Part shown: positions 1-6,875 of the stretch, one piece after another | Position numbering within the stretch: the stretch's first letter is position 1 | Layout of the letters: each line of letters starts with the position of its first letter | Program-made: the position numbers and the translations under genes | The notes under the pieces: model-generated | What the model was told of the DNA's origin: nothing | Database searches by the model: none | What the model saw: the letters and a program-made list of their open reading frames with translations, nothing else | Source: an uncultured Flavobacteriales bacterium | GTDB lineage: Bacteria; Bacteroidota; Bacteroidia; CAIKAF01 | Direction of reading: 5' to 3' | NCBI GenBank assembly: GCA_903825395.1 | Contig: CAIKAF010000006.1 | Span: forward strand, 62,001 to 126,000 | Length of the DNA stretch: 64,000 nucleotides

Positions 1-1
1 A

Positions 2-31
2 TTGTTGTTTTTCTGTAAAAAAGTATCTTTG
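2..31 (+). promoter_or_regulatory. Bacteroidota-type promoter of the first gene
   Basis: A TTG at 2-4 is followed, after 19 nt, by TATCTTTG at 24-31. This matches the Bacteroidota housekeeping promoter form TTG-N17-23-TAnnTTTG. The ATG of the small lipoprotein gene lies 15 nt downstream. The same layout recurs at several places in this window, which supports it. It is a sequence match only; no transcription start is known. Confidence 0.6.
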
Positions 32-46
32 AGCAAATTAGAAAAC

Positions 47-415
47 ATGAAAAAACTCATTTTAGTAGCAGGCATAGCAGGCGTGTTGTTTGCGTGTGCA
101 GAAGAGAAGACAGCCAAAGAAATACTTATGGATGGTACATGGAATGCGGAGAGTATTACCTACAATGGGATTGAGTTGGTAGACAGCTTATTGACCAATG
201 GAACGATGGTATTTACGGAGAATCAAGTTATTTCGGATTCGGATCAGCAGGAGCCTGACACGGCATCTTATTCATTGCAGAACAATGATACCGAGATGTT
301 GATAGCAACGGGATCTACCACTCTGCGGTTTCAAATTGAGGAGTTGAAACAGAATTCGGTTCGGTTGAATTCTATGGAGAGTTCTGACACCCTGAATTAT
401 CATTTGGTGCGTTAA
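47..415 (+). CDS. Small lipocalin-like lipoprotein
   Basis: A protein of about 122 residues. The ATG at 47 is chosen because it starts a lipoprotein signal peptide (MKKLILVAGIAGVLFAC) with a lipobox ending FAC, whereas the upstream in-frame extension is not signal-like and overlaps the promoter. The mature part (DGTWNAESITYNG..., then alternating short hydrophobic stretches ending TLNYHLVR) looks like the small lipocalin-like beta-barrel lipoproteins common in Bacteroidota. The protein is probably anchored in the outer or inner membrane facing the periplasm. No ligand can be inferred. It is followed by a 570-nt gap holding an RNA candidate on the other strand. Confidence 0.7.
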   Translation: MKKLILVAGIAGVLFACAEEKTAKEILMDGTWNAESITYNGIELVDSLLTNGTMVFTENQVISDSDQQEPDTASYSLQNNDTEMLIATGSTTLRFQIEELKQNSVRLNSMESSDTLNYHLVR

Positions 416-596
416 GGGTTGGAACGGCGGCAGAATTACGATCTCCGTTTTTTTGGGGGGCATTCTTGGGAAAGGGCCCCTTTAGGGTTTGAAAAAGAGC
501 AATACGTTTGCATCCGAACCAAAAAATGGCTGGATGTCATTGAAAAGGAAACCAATAAATTGAGAGCACTTCGAGATTGAATTGGATTGGGCTTTC

Positions 597-852
597 CAAA
601 ATCTCTTTTTACTCTCTGGTGTAAAGGGCTGATATGCCGCACCAACCCAGTCTCATACCCGAAATTCCCGCCTATCTTTTTATCAAAGTTGCCTTTGAAA
701 AAAGAAGGCATTTCTGAGACTCCCCAGATGAGTTAAGCTTCGCCATTTGGCGAATCTAGAACTCAAAACAAACTTCACGTCATAAACTAACCCGAAGTGT
801 TCCTCGCCACCCCAATACGTGACGAAGCAAAAAAGAACGTTTCACCAGTGAA
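597..852 (-). ncRNA. Candidate structured RNA, family R copy 1
   Basis: Minus-strand, about 255 nt, in the gap between two convergent genes. The 5' hairpin is at 841-852 (TTCAC/GTGAA), the second hairpin at 802-826 (CTTCG/CGAGG side). A long-range helix AGTCTCA (715-721) with TGAGACT (649-655) encloses a conserved GGCAACTTTG. A 3' stem-loop at 605-627 is followed by a short T run. Two further copies, at 24.5-24.75 and 46.57-46.8 kb, share the promoter, the order of helices and the conserved loops. Short open frames cross it but the only shared one is cut by a stop just upstream in this copy, so I favour RNA over protein. The 3' end is approximate. Function unknown. Confidence 0.6.
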
Positions 853-855
853 CTA

Positions 856-886
856 CAAAGATACCCAAGTTCTTACCTAGTTTCAA
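856..886 (-). promoter_or_regulatory. Promoter of family R copy 1
   Basis: On the minus strand, TTG (884-886) is separated by exactly 20 nt from TATCTTTG (856-863). The spacing and the bases around TTG (CTTGAAACT) are the same in all three copies of the family, although the 20-nt spacer itself differs between copies. Confidence 0.65.
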
Positions 887-989
887 GGGCAAAATTGATT
901 TTTTTTTGAAAATTCTGTCGAATGGATTATTTCAAACCCATTGTCAAGAACAATACGTTTGACCAGTAATCATCAATTGATTATTGGTT

Positions 990-1493
990 TTATTTTGACT
1001 CAAACATAATTGGGGATCGCCAAGTCCTATAAAGAGTAAGGACTGGAAATATAAACCAACAGGCATTTGCAAGGAGTACCCGGCCGATTTCAGGTGAGGC
1101 GTGGGGTCCAGTAAATTCTTCAAAGAGGATGATAGTAACATTCGTTATTAGCATGGACGCCCAAACGATGGCTCCGAAGCGAATCCAATTTTTACCTTTC
1201 CAGAATGCATATAGAGCAAAGCCATAAAACGGTCCAAAGAAAAGAACGTCTATCCAAATAGTGGCTTGCCACCAAGGTGGTCTGGCGATTAATAAAGGGT
1301 CAAAATTAAAACCGTACCAATGAATTAAATCAACCATAAAAGGTGGAGGCCAGAGGGGGTACCCTGAAACTCCAGGTTCTTTTACGGTTAATTGTTCTAG
1401 GTCGATCATGTAAACGACCACAAGGAAATTAACCAAATAAAAAACCCACAGAATAAAATCGAGCGGGCGCTGGTGTAAAGGTTTCAAAGCCAA
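990..1493 (-). CDS. EXPERA-domain (TMEM97/EBP-like) membrane protein
   Basis: A 167-residue protein with four hydrophobic segments. Its layout follows the EXPERA family, known from eukaryotic sigma-2 receptor TMEM97 and sterol isomerase EBP: RPLDFILWVFYLVN at the start, an acidic residue in MIDLEQL (Asp31), FDPLLIARPPWW (Asp65) in the place of the TMEM97 motif DPLLQEPPAWF, and a last helix ending in LYRTWRSP. The two acids correspond, from memory of TMEM97, to those lining its pocket. There is no ATG near the start: the first usable codon is TTG at 1493 (or 1487), just after the upstream stop at 1498, so translation is probably coupled. Likely inner membrane; substrate unknown. Confidence 0.7.
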   Translation of the reverse strand: MALKPLHQRPLDFILWVFYLVNFLVVVYMIDLEQLTVKEPGVSGYPLWPPPFMVDLIHWYGFNFDPLLIARPPWWQATIWIDVLFFGPFYGFALYAFWKGKNWIRFGAIVWASMLITNVTIILFEEFTGPHASPEIGRVLLANACWFIFPVLTLYRTWRSPIMFESK

Positions 1494-1497
1494 TTAA

Positions 1498-2289
1498 TTA
1501 AGCCAGTCTTTCATTCTCCTCAGAAGCAAGTTCTGTGTCAACCAATATCCGACCACAGTGTTCGCATTGATTGATTCGTTTGCGTAGGGCAATATCGAGA
1601 ATGCGTTGAGGAGGGAGCGTATTGAAACAGCCACCGCAAGAATCTCGATCGATGTGAACTACGGCCAATCCATTTACTGCATTTCCACGAATACGCTTAT
1701 ATGCATTTAAATACCGTTCTTCGATTTGAGCTTCAAACGCCTGAGATTTTTGCAACAAGGCTTCTTCATCTTTTTGAGTTTCGGCTACAATTGCATCGAG
1801 TTCTTCTCGTTTCAGGTCTAAATTTGCTTGACGCTCGGCGCGTTTTTCTTCGAAAGAGGCTAATTCTTCTTTTAGTCCTTCGATGCGTGCATTGAATTCT
1901 CTGATGCGTTTCTCTGCAAGTTGAATCTCGAGCGATTGATATTCAATTTCTTTTGACAGAGAATCAAATTCACGGTTATTACGAACATTTCCTTGTTGCT
2001 GCTCGTACTTAGAAATCAGCATTGCTGATTCCTTCATTAAATTTTTCTTTGCTGAGATTTCGGACTCCATCGCTAAAATCTCTTCGCTTTTTCGAGCGAT
2101 TTTAGCGTTTAGGCCTTCTACTTCATCTTCCAAATCATTTACTTCGAGGGGTAGTTCGCCTCTAAGTGTACGAATTTGATCGATTTTAGAATCCATAATT
2201 TGAAGGTCGAAAAGTGCACGCAGTTTTTCGTCCACACTCATTTCCGACAGGGATTTTTGGGATTTAGCGCTTGCAGCAGATTTGGCCAT
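1498..2289 (-). CDS. Coiled-coil protein with C4 zinc ribbon (DUF164 type)
   Basis: A 263-residue protein. The long central part (about 35-190) is a heptad-rich coiled coil (many E, K, L and A). The C-terminus has the zinc ribbon CGGCFNTLPPQ plus CEHCGRIL, typical of the zf-RING_7/DUF164 family. In many bacteria this gene sits beside the Nif3-like gene, as here: its ATG at 2289 lies directly after the Nif3 stop at 2291. Probably cytosolic; nucleic-acid binding has been suggested for the family but is not shown by the sequence. Confidence 0.85.
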   Translation of the reverse strand: MAKSAASAKSQKSLSEMSVDEKLRALFDLQIMDSKIDQIRTLRGELPLEVNDLEDEVEGLNAKIARKSEEILAMESEISAKKNLMKESAMLISKYEQQQGNVRNNREFDSLSKEIEYQSLEIQLAEKRIREFNARIEGLKEELASFEEKRAERQANLDLKREELDAIVAETQKDEEALLQKSQAFEAQIEERYLNAYKRIRGNAVNGLAVVHIDRDSCGGCFNTLPPQRILDIALRKRINQCEHCGRILVDTELASEENERLA

Positions 2290-2290
2290 A

Positions 2291-3385
2291 TCAGTAATAA
2301 TTTACAGGATTTGTATTTACCTGTGATATAAGGGTGGCAAAGTTAGGAAATTTTTCTTTCAAAAGAGAGGAAAGATGCTCGGCCACATGATGCTCCGTTT
2401 CATAATGACCGGCATCGATGCACATTAATTTTCCTAAGGCGTCAAAGTACTCATGATATTTCAGGTCGGCGGTAAGGAAGGCATCGGCTCCCGCACGAAT
2501 GGCATCGTTTAATAAGAAACTACCAGCGCCTCCGCACAAAGCGAGGTGCTGAATACTTGATTTGGTTGGTGCTGTAAATTTCAAATGTTGAGCGGAAAGT
2601 ACCTCTTTTAACCTTGCCAAAAAATCTTGAACCGGGACTGGGCTAGGAAAGGATCCTATTAGTCCGCTGCCAACTTCTTGATGGAAATTCTCCAATTGAA
2701 TTACATCATAGGCGACTTCTTCATATGGGTGAGCATTTTTTGCAGCTTGGAGGACTTGGTTCAATTTCCAAGATTCCACCAAAACTTCAATTTTATTTTC
2801 ATTTACGATGCTTCGTTGGTTGGCATTCCCCGAATGGGGGTTGGCGAGGCTGTTGGGTGTAAAACTGCCGGTTCCGTTGGTTAAGAAAGAGCATTCGCTG
2901 TAGTTACCTATTTGTCCTGCACCTGCCTCAAACATCGCTCTTTCAACTTGTTCAGTTTCCTTCTTGGGAGAATAAATTACCAGTTTACATAGGTGGCCCT
3001 TCATGGGGCGTAAAATTCGAAGATTTTCAAGGCCAATTCGTTGGGCCAGTGCTTGGTTAATTCCATTGTGCAAAACATTGTCTAAATTGGTATGAATTGC
3101 ATAGAGGGAAATATTAGATCGAATGGCTTGAATAATGGCTATTTCGGTGTAATGCTCTTCGGTCAATCGCTTCATTCCTTTAAAAAGAATGGGGTGGTGA
3201 GCAATGACGAGGTCACAGCCCAATTGACGGGCCTCTTCAATTACCTCTGGCGTACAATCCAGACTAATTAATGCCTTATTGCATGTTTTGCCCAATTTGA
3301 CAATCCAACCGCTGTTGTCATAGCTTTCTTGGAGTGAAGGTGGTGCTAATTCTTCTAAAAAATTGATTATTAATTGGCTTTCCAC
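2291..3385 (-). CDS. Nif3-like dinuclear metal centre protein
   Basis: A 364-residue member of the Nif3/YbgI (DUF34) family, which forms toroidal hexamers with two metal ions per subunit. Seen in the sequence: SYDNSGW near the start, LVIAHHPILFKGMK with the His pair that binds metal, AIHTNLDN, a central insertion (about 120-230) as in the longer Gram-positive and Bacteroidota forms with HPYEEVAYD, and the C-terminal ADAFLTADLKYHEYFDA and DAGHYETE. A GTG at 3385 is the start, overlapping the upstream gene by 16 nt. The biochemical role of the family is not settled; a GTP cyclohydrolase-like name is sometimes given by annotation transfer only. Confidence 0.9.
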   Translation of the reverse strand: MESQLIINFLEELAPPSLQESYDNSGWIVKLGKTCNKALISLDCTPEVIEEARQLGCDLVIAHHPILFKGMKRLTEEHYTEIAIIQAIRSNISLYAIHTNLDNVLHNGINQALAQRIGLENLRILRPMKGHLCKLVIYSPKKETEQVERAMFEAGAGQIGNYSECSFLTNGTGSFTPNSLANPHSGNANQRSIVNENKIEVLVESWKLNQVLQAAKNAHPYEEVAYDVIQLENFHQEVGSGLIGSFPSPVPVQDFLARLKEVLSAQHLKFTAPTKSSIQHLALCGGAGSFLLNDAIRAGADAFLTADLKYHEYFDALGKLMCIDAGHYETEHHVAEHLSSLLKEKFPNFATLISQVNTNPVNYY

Positions 3386-4032
3386 GGGGTATCTTTTTGG
3401 TTCAGGATTTCAACTATTTTTTCTCGCGAATAACCACGCATTAAGGCGAGTCTCAAATGGGCGTGTGGTTTTAAGCAGGTACTCCATTTGTTGTCTTCCT
3501 TGAGGAGAGCATCCAGTTCTGCATCTGGGAAATTAACTTGGTTTAGTGCTTTGCAAATGGATTTCGCCTGATTTTTCGCTGTCGCATTTTTTAGTTTTCT
3601 TTTCCAATTTGATTGGTCGGATTTAACCAAGTTGGGATCAGGGGCTGGGGGTACGAAAAAATTGGGGGAGCTGGTTTGAACGAAGGTCCATGATTCACCC
3701 TTTTTGCCGCCCATCCAGTGGGCTGGTAGAACAATGGTATCGTTCAGAAGTTGCCATTCCCAATTGGCTTCTACGATTGAGCTTCCTTTCCAGTTCCACC
3801 GGTGTTTTTTCCAAACTGGTTGGGGCAAAAAATGAGTGGGATCGCCCCCTTTTATTCCTATTTCTGGCAGTATTGTATAGGCTGGGTTCCATACCTTAGC
3901 ACTTCCGTCTCCATAAAACTCCAAGTGAACTTTTCCGTTAAGTTGTTTCCAGGTCCCCTGTGCCAGATCCACGAAATAGGTATTGGGGCTGGGGGAAAGC
4001 AAATTTAAACCCAAACAGAGGTAAAGCAGCAT
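3370..4032 (-). CDS. Secreted hypothetical protein
   Basis: About 220 residues. An ATG at 4032 overlaps the stop of the upstream gene (TGATG), implying translational coupling. The N-terminus (MLLYLCLGLNLLSPSPN) could be a signal peptide, followed by a beta-rich, Trp-rich part (GTWKQLNGKVHLEFYGDG; WNWKGSSIVEANWEWQLL) that resembles small lipocalin or DUF-type surface proteins, and a helical C-terminal part (about 135-220). I do not recognise the family. Its place in a tight minus-strand operon between Nif3 and another hypothetical gene gives no clear functional hint. Confidence 0.65.
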   Translation of the reverse strand: MLLYLCLGLNLLSPSPNTYFVDLAQGTWKQLNGKVHLEFYGDGSAKVWNPAYTILPEIGIKGGDPTHFLPQPVWKKHRWNWKGSSIVEANWEWQLLNDTIVLPAHWMGGKKGESWTFVQTSSPNFFVPPAPDPNLVKSDQSNWKRKLKNATAKNQAKSICKALNQVNFPDAELDALLKEDNKWSTCLKPHAHLRLALMRGYSREKIVEILNQKDTPWKAN

Positions 4033-4577
4033 CAAGCACTCACCTTATAAATTTCCAGGTAGGCTTTCCAATTCCACAGGAAGAGAGCGATGATTTCAGT
4101 CAACTCTTTCATTACCTTAGGATTTGGAGAATTCAGTTTTTGGAAATGTTCGGTTTGATAATCGTTGAGTTCATACTTTTTGAATATGGCCATACCCATG
4201 CTGAACACCAAGTTTTTTTGAGTTTTATTTAGGTTACGAAGGAAGTCCATGTAATCCACTAAAATGGAGTCTGCTGTTTCTGGGTCTGCGCCGAGGGATT
4301 GGGTAATTTGAGGAATGAGGACCTGTTTAAAGGCATCTGCATCTTCCGGACTAAAATAGGTTTCAAGATTCAGTAGATTTCCAGCAAAAACGATGTAGCG
4401 GAACCACAAGTTTGAATCTGCTTCAATGTGTGGAGATTTTGCGAACTCCATTTCCTCATTCAACAGCTCGGCTATAATCGGGAACCCTTCGGCTGTTGAT
4501 TCGGTAATAATTCGCACATAATCCGGGGCGATTTCAGTGATGGTTTTTTTCTTTTTACCAAAAAGTTTTGAAAACAT
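4032..4577 (-). CDS. Conserved hypothetical helical protein
   Basis: 181 residues, predicted mostly alpha-helical, with no signal peptide or membrane segment. The basic N-terminus (MFSKLFGKKKKT) is followed by acidic helices with PEDADAFKQVLIPQITQSLGAD. The ATG at 4577 lies 23 nt after the L-2-hydroxyglutarate oxidase stop, and its own stop overlaps the next start. I do not recognise the family. It is probably cytosolic and co-transcribed with its neighbours. Confidence 0.6.
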   Translation of the reverse strand: MFSKLFGKKKKTITEIAPDYVRIITESTAEGFPIIAELLNEEMEFAKSPHIEADSNLWFRYIVFAGNLLNLETYFSPEDADAFKQVLIPQITQSLGADPETADSILVDYMDFLRNLNKTQKNLVFSMGMAIFKKYELNDYQTEHFQKLNSPNPKVMKELTEIIALFLWNWKAYLEIYKVSA

Positions 4578-4600
4578 GGTATTGCAATTTCAGGGTTCTG

Positions 4601-5818
4601 TCAACTAAAATGAAAGCGTTCTTTTGCCATATCTCGGATTTGGCTCCCGATAGCAAGGGCCGCGGTGGCGGCAGGTGAAGGAGCATTGAGTACATGGATG
4701 CTATTGTGGCCATAAGCCAACACAAAATCATCCAGCATTTCTCCATCGGGTCCTAGGGCCATAGCTCGAACTCCGGCACGTCCCGGAGCGAGGTCGGTCA
4801 AGGTCAAATCAGGAATTAGGCGTTGTAGGGTTTTTAGAAATCGGCGTTTACTAAATGCTCGGCGGTATTCATCTAAACCGAACTTCCAGTGTTTGGCGAA
4901 CAACCGCCAGGTTCCTGAATACGATAAAGCGTCTAAGGAATCGGCCAGGTTGAAGTCGGTTTTTCCGTACCCTTCGCGCTTAAACGTAAAAACAGCATTA
5001 GGTCCACATTCAACTCCCCCAAGAGCCATCCGGGTAAAATGGACTCCGAGGAAAGGAAAGGCTGGATTTGGTACGGGGTAAATAAGGTGCTTCACCTTGT
5101 GTTCTGCATGGTGTGCCAATTCGTAATAATCTCCGCGAAATCCAACAATGCGCATTTGCGGTTGGAGTCTATCTTTTTTTGCCAACCGATCGGATTGCAA
5201 ACCTGCACAATAGACAGTGTAGCGTGTTAAAAAGCGTCCTTTATTTGTTTCAAGGATTTGAATATCGCCATCTTGCCGTATATCCTTTACTTCTGTATTT
5301 AGCTGTATTACCGACTGAGGCTGGATGTCGGTTAGCAGCTTGGCCATGGTTTCGGTTGCCCCTCGGAAATCAATAATGCCGGTACAACTTACTCGAACTG
5401 CAGCTAAACCGCGGCAGTGGGGTTCTATTTCTCGAATTTCGTCGGGGCCAATTTTAGAAATTCCCTCAATGCCATTTTCGATGCCCCGATTGTATATTCC
5501 ATCCAATCTTGATAATTCTTCGGTGTCGGTAGCAACAATAATCTTTCCACAGACATCGTGAGCAATGCGATGTTCCTTTGCGAATTCAACAAGTTCTCTG
5601 CGTCCTTGAACGCAATTTTTAGCCTTTAATGATCCGGGCTTATAATAAATACCCGAGTGAATGACTCCTGAATTGTTGCCGGTTTGATGGTCAGCTAAAG
5701 CGGGCATTTTTTCAAGCAATACCAATCTTAGATGTGGATAGGCTTGCTGCAAGCGGTACGCAGTAGCGGCTCCGACAATACCTCCACCAACAATAGCTAC
5801 ATCGAATGTAGTTTCCAT
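4601..5818 (-). CDS. lhgO: L-2-hydroxyglutarate oxidase
   Basis: A 405-residue FAD-dependent enzyme of the DAO family that oxidises L-2-hydroxyglutarate to 2-oxoglutarate, passing electrons to the membrane quinone pool. The Rossmann FAD motif VAIVGGGIVGAATAYRL is at the very N-terminus; NNSGVIHSGIYYKPGSLKA is the family signature, and NAPSPAATAALAIG near the C-terminus closes the FAD site. The ATG at 5818 is chosen because it places the FAD motif about 5 residues in; the open frame continues upstream to a TTG without conservation. A promoter-like element ends only 5 nt before this ATG. Confidence 0.9.
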   Translation of the reverse strand: METTFDVAIVGGGIVGAATAYRLQQAYPHLRLVLLEKMPALADHQTGNNSGVIHSGIYYKPGSLKAKNCVQGRRELVEFAKEHRIAHDVCGKIIVATDTEELSRLDGIYNRGIENGIEGISKIGPDEIREIEPHCRGLAAVRVSCTGIIDFRGATETMAKLLTDIQPQSVIQLNTEVKDIRQDGDIQILETNKGRFLTRYTVYCAGLQSDRLAKKDRLQPQMRIVGFRGDYYELAHHAEHKVKHLIYPVPNPAFPFLGVHFTRMALGGVECGPNAVFTFKREGYGKTDFNLADSLDALSYSGTWRLFAKHWKFGLDEYRRAFSKRRFLKTLQRLIPDLTLTDLAPGRAGVRAMALGPDGEMLDDFVLAYGHNSIHVLNAPSPAATAALAIGSQIRDMAKERFHFS

Positions 5819-5823
5819 ACCTT

Positions 5824-5856
5824 CAAAAGTACAATTTCTATGGTTCAAGAAAACAA
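5824..5856 (-). promoter_or_regulatory. Probable promoter directly upstream of lhgO
   Basis: On the minus strand TACTTTTG (5824-5831) has a TTG (5854-5856) 22 nt upstream. Only five bases separate the element from the lhgO ATG, so the transcript would have almost no leader. Confidence 0.4.
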
Positions 5857-5872
5857 AACTAAGTAAGGGAGA

Positions 5873-6835
5873 TTAGTAATCGCGGCCAAGGAGAAAGTCT
5901 GCAAAGTGTTGAAAAAACAGTTTTTCCTTTGGCTGCAGGTTTAATTCATTCAAGGCCTGAATAGCATTGTTTTTATGGTTCAAGGCAAGTTGCATTGATT
6001 TTTCTTGAAGCTTTAGCTGCTGAAACAAAGTAAGGGTGGCTGTTACCCGTTCGTTATCAGGGAGGGTATCGAAGGACTTTAGTTTCTGAGGTTGTTCTTG
6101 ATGGGTTTGAATCCAGAGCCAGGTTTTTTTTCTAGAGCGCACATCTCCTCCGGGTTGTTTTCCTGTCATTGAAGGGTCCCCGAACGCATCGAGCCAATCG
6201 TCTTTGAGTTGGAAAGCGATTCCCAGCTGTTCTCCAAATCGGTACAATGGCTCGGCTTGATTTTGAGACCAGCCGGCACACAAAGCTCCTGCCTCGAGTG
6301 AAAAACCGAGCAAAACAGCTGTTTTTAGCCGAATCATTTCTATGTATTCTTGAGGGAATACGTGTTCGCGGCATTCGAAATCCATATCCAATTGCTGTCC
6401 CTCGCACACTTCAGCGGCAGTTTGGTTAAATCGATTTAAGAGGATTTTAATTGCTGGTTCCGGGCTTTTTGCCAGGTGCATATACGCTTCAACCAACATC
6501 CTATCTCCACATAGAACACCTGCAGAAAGTCCATTCCGCTCATGCAATGTGGGTTGCCCTCTTCTCAAGGGAGCTTTATCCATAATGTCATCATGGACCA
6601 GGGAAAAATTGTGAAACCATTCTATGGCTAGAGCGGCGCCCATTGCCTTGTGAAAATCTGTTCCGCAGGCCTCTGCTGATGCTAGGCAAACGATTGGTCT
6701 AAGCCTTTTTCCGCCCAAATTCATGAAATAGTCAATGGGCTCATACAGCGAACTTGGCAGATGCTGTGCAACTGAATCCAAACGTAAGGCCTCTTCAAAA
6801 GGCTGTCGCCAGCGTTCAAACGAAAGATTTTCCAT
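5873..6835 (-). CDS. Polyprenyl (farnesyl/geranylgeranyl) diphosphate synthase
   Basis: A 320-residue all-helical trans-isoprenyl diphosphate synthase that condenses isopentenyl diphosphate with allylic diphosphates. Both aspartate-rich motifs are present: DDIMD (82-86) followed by APLRRGQPT, and DDWLD (212-216) with FGD. GGKRLRP (41-47) binds the diphosphate. A Phe five residues before the first motif would favour a shorter product such as C15, but product length is not safely read from this. The gene sits 40 nt after the S46 peptidase stop and may share its promoter. It likely feeds quinone, carotenoid or undecaprenyl pathways. Confidence 0.88.
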   Translation of the reverse strand: MENLSFERWRQPFEEALRLDSVAQHLPSSLYEPIDYFMNLGGKRLRPIVCLASAEACGTDFHKAMGAALAIEWFHNFSLVHDDIMDKAPLRRGQPTLHERNGLSAGVLCGDRMLVEAYMHLAKSPEPAIKILLNRFNQTAAEVCEGQQLDMDFECREHVFPQEYIEMIRLKTAVLLGFSLEAGALCAGWSQNQAEPLYRFGEQLGIAFQLKDDWLDAFGDPSMTGKQPGGDVRSRKKTWLWIQTHQEQPQKLKSFDTLPDNERVTATLTLFQQLKLQEKSMQLALNHKNNAIQALNELNLQPKEKLFFQHFADFLLGRDY

Positions 6836-6875
6836 AGGTTAAAAACGGCGACGCGGTCAAAATGTTTGGTTCGGG

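Noticed and set aside
436-711. Open reading frame inside family R copy 1 (and frames in copies 2 and 3) as a short conserved protein.
   Set aside because: The shared peptide-like stretch is short and is interrupted upstream by a stop in copy 1; differences between copies fit helix conservation better.
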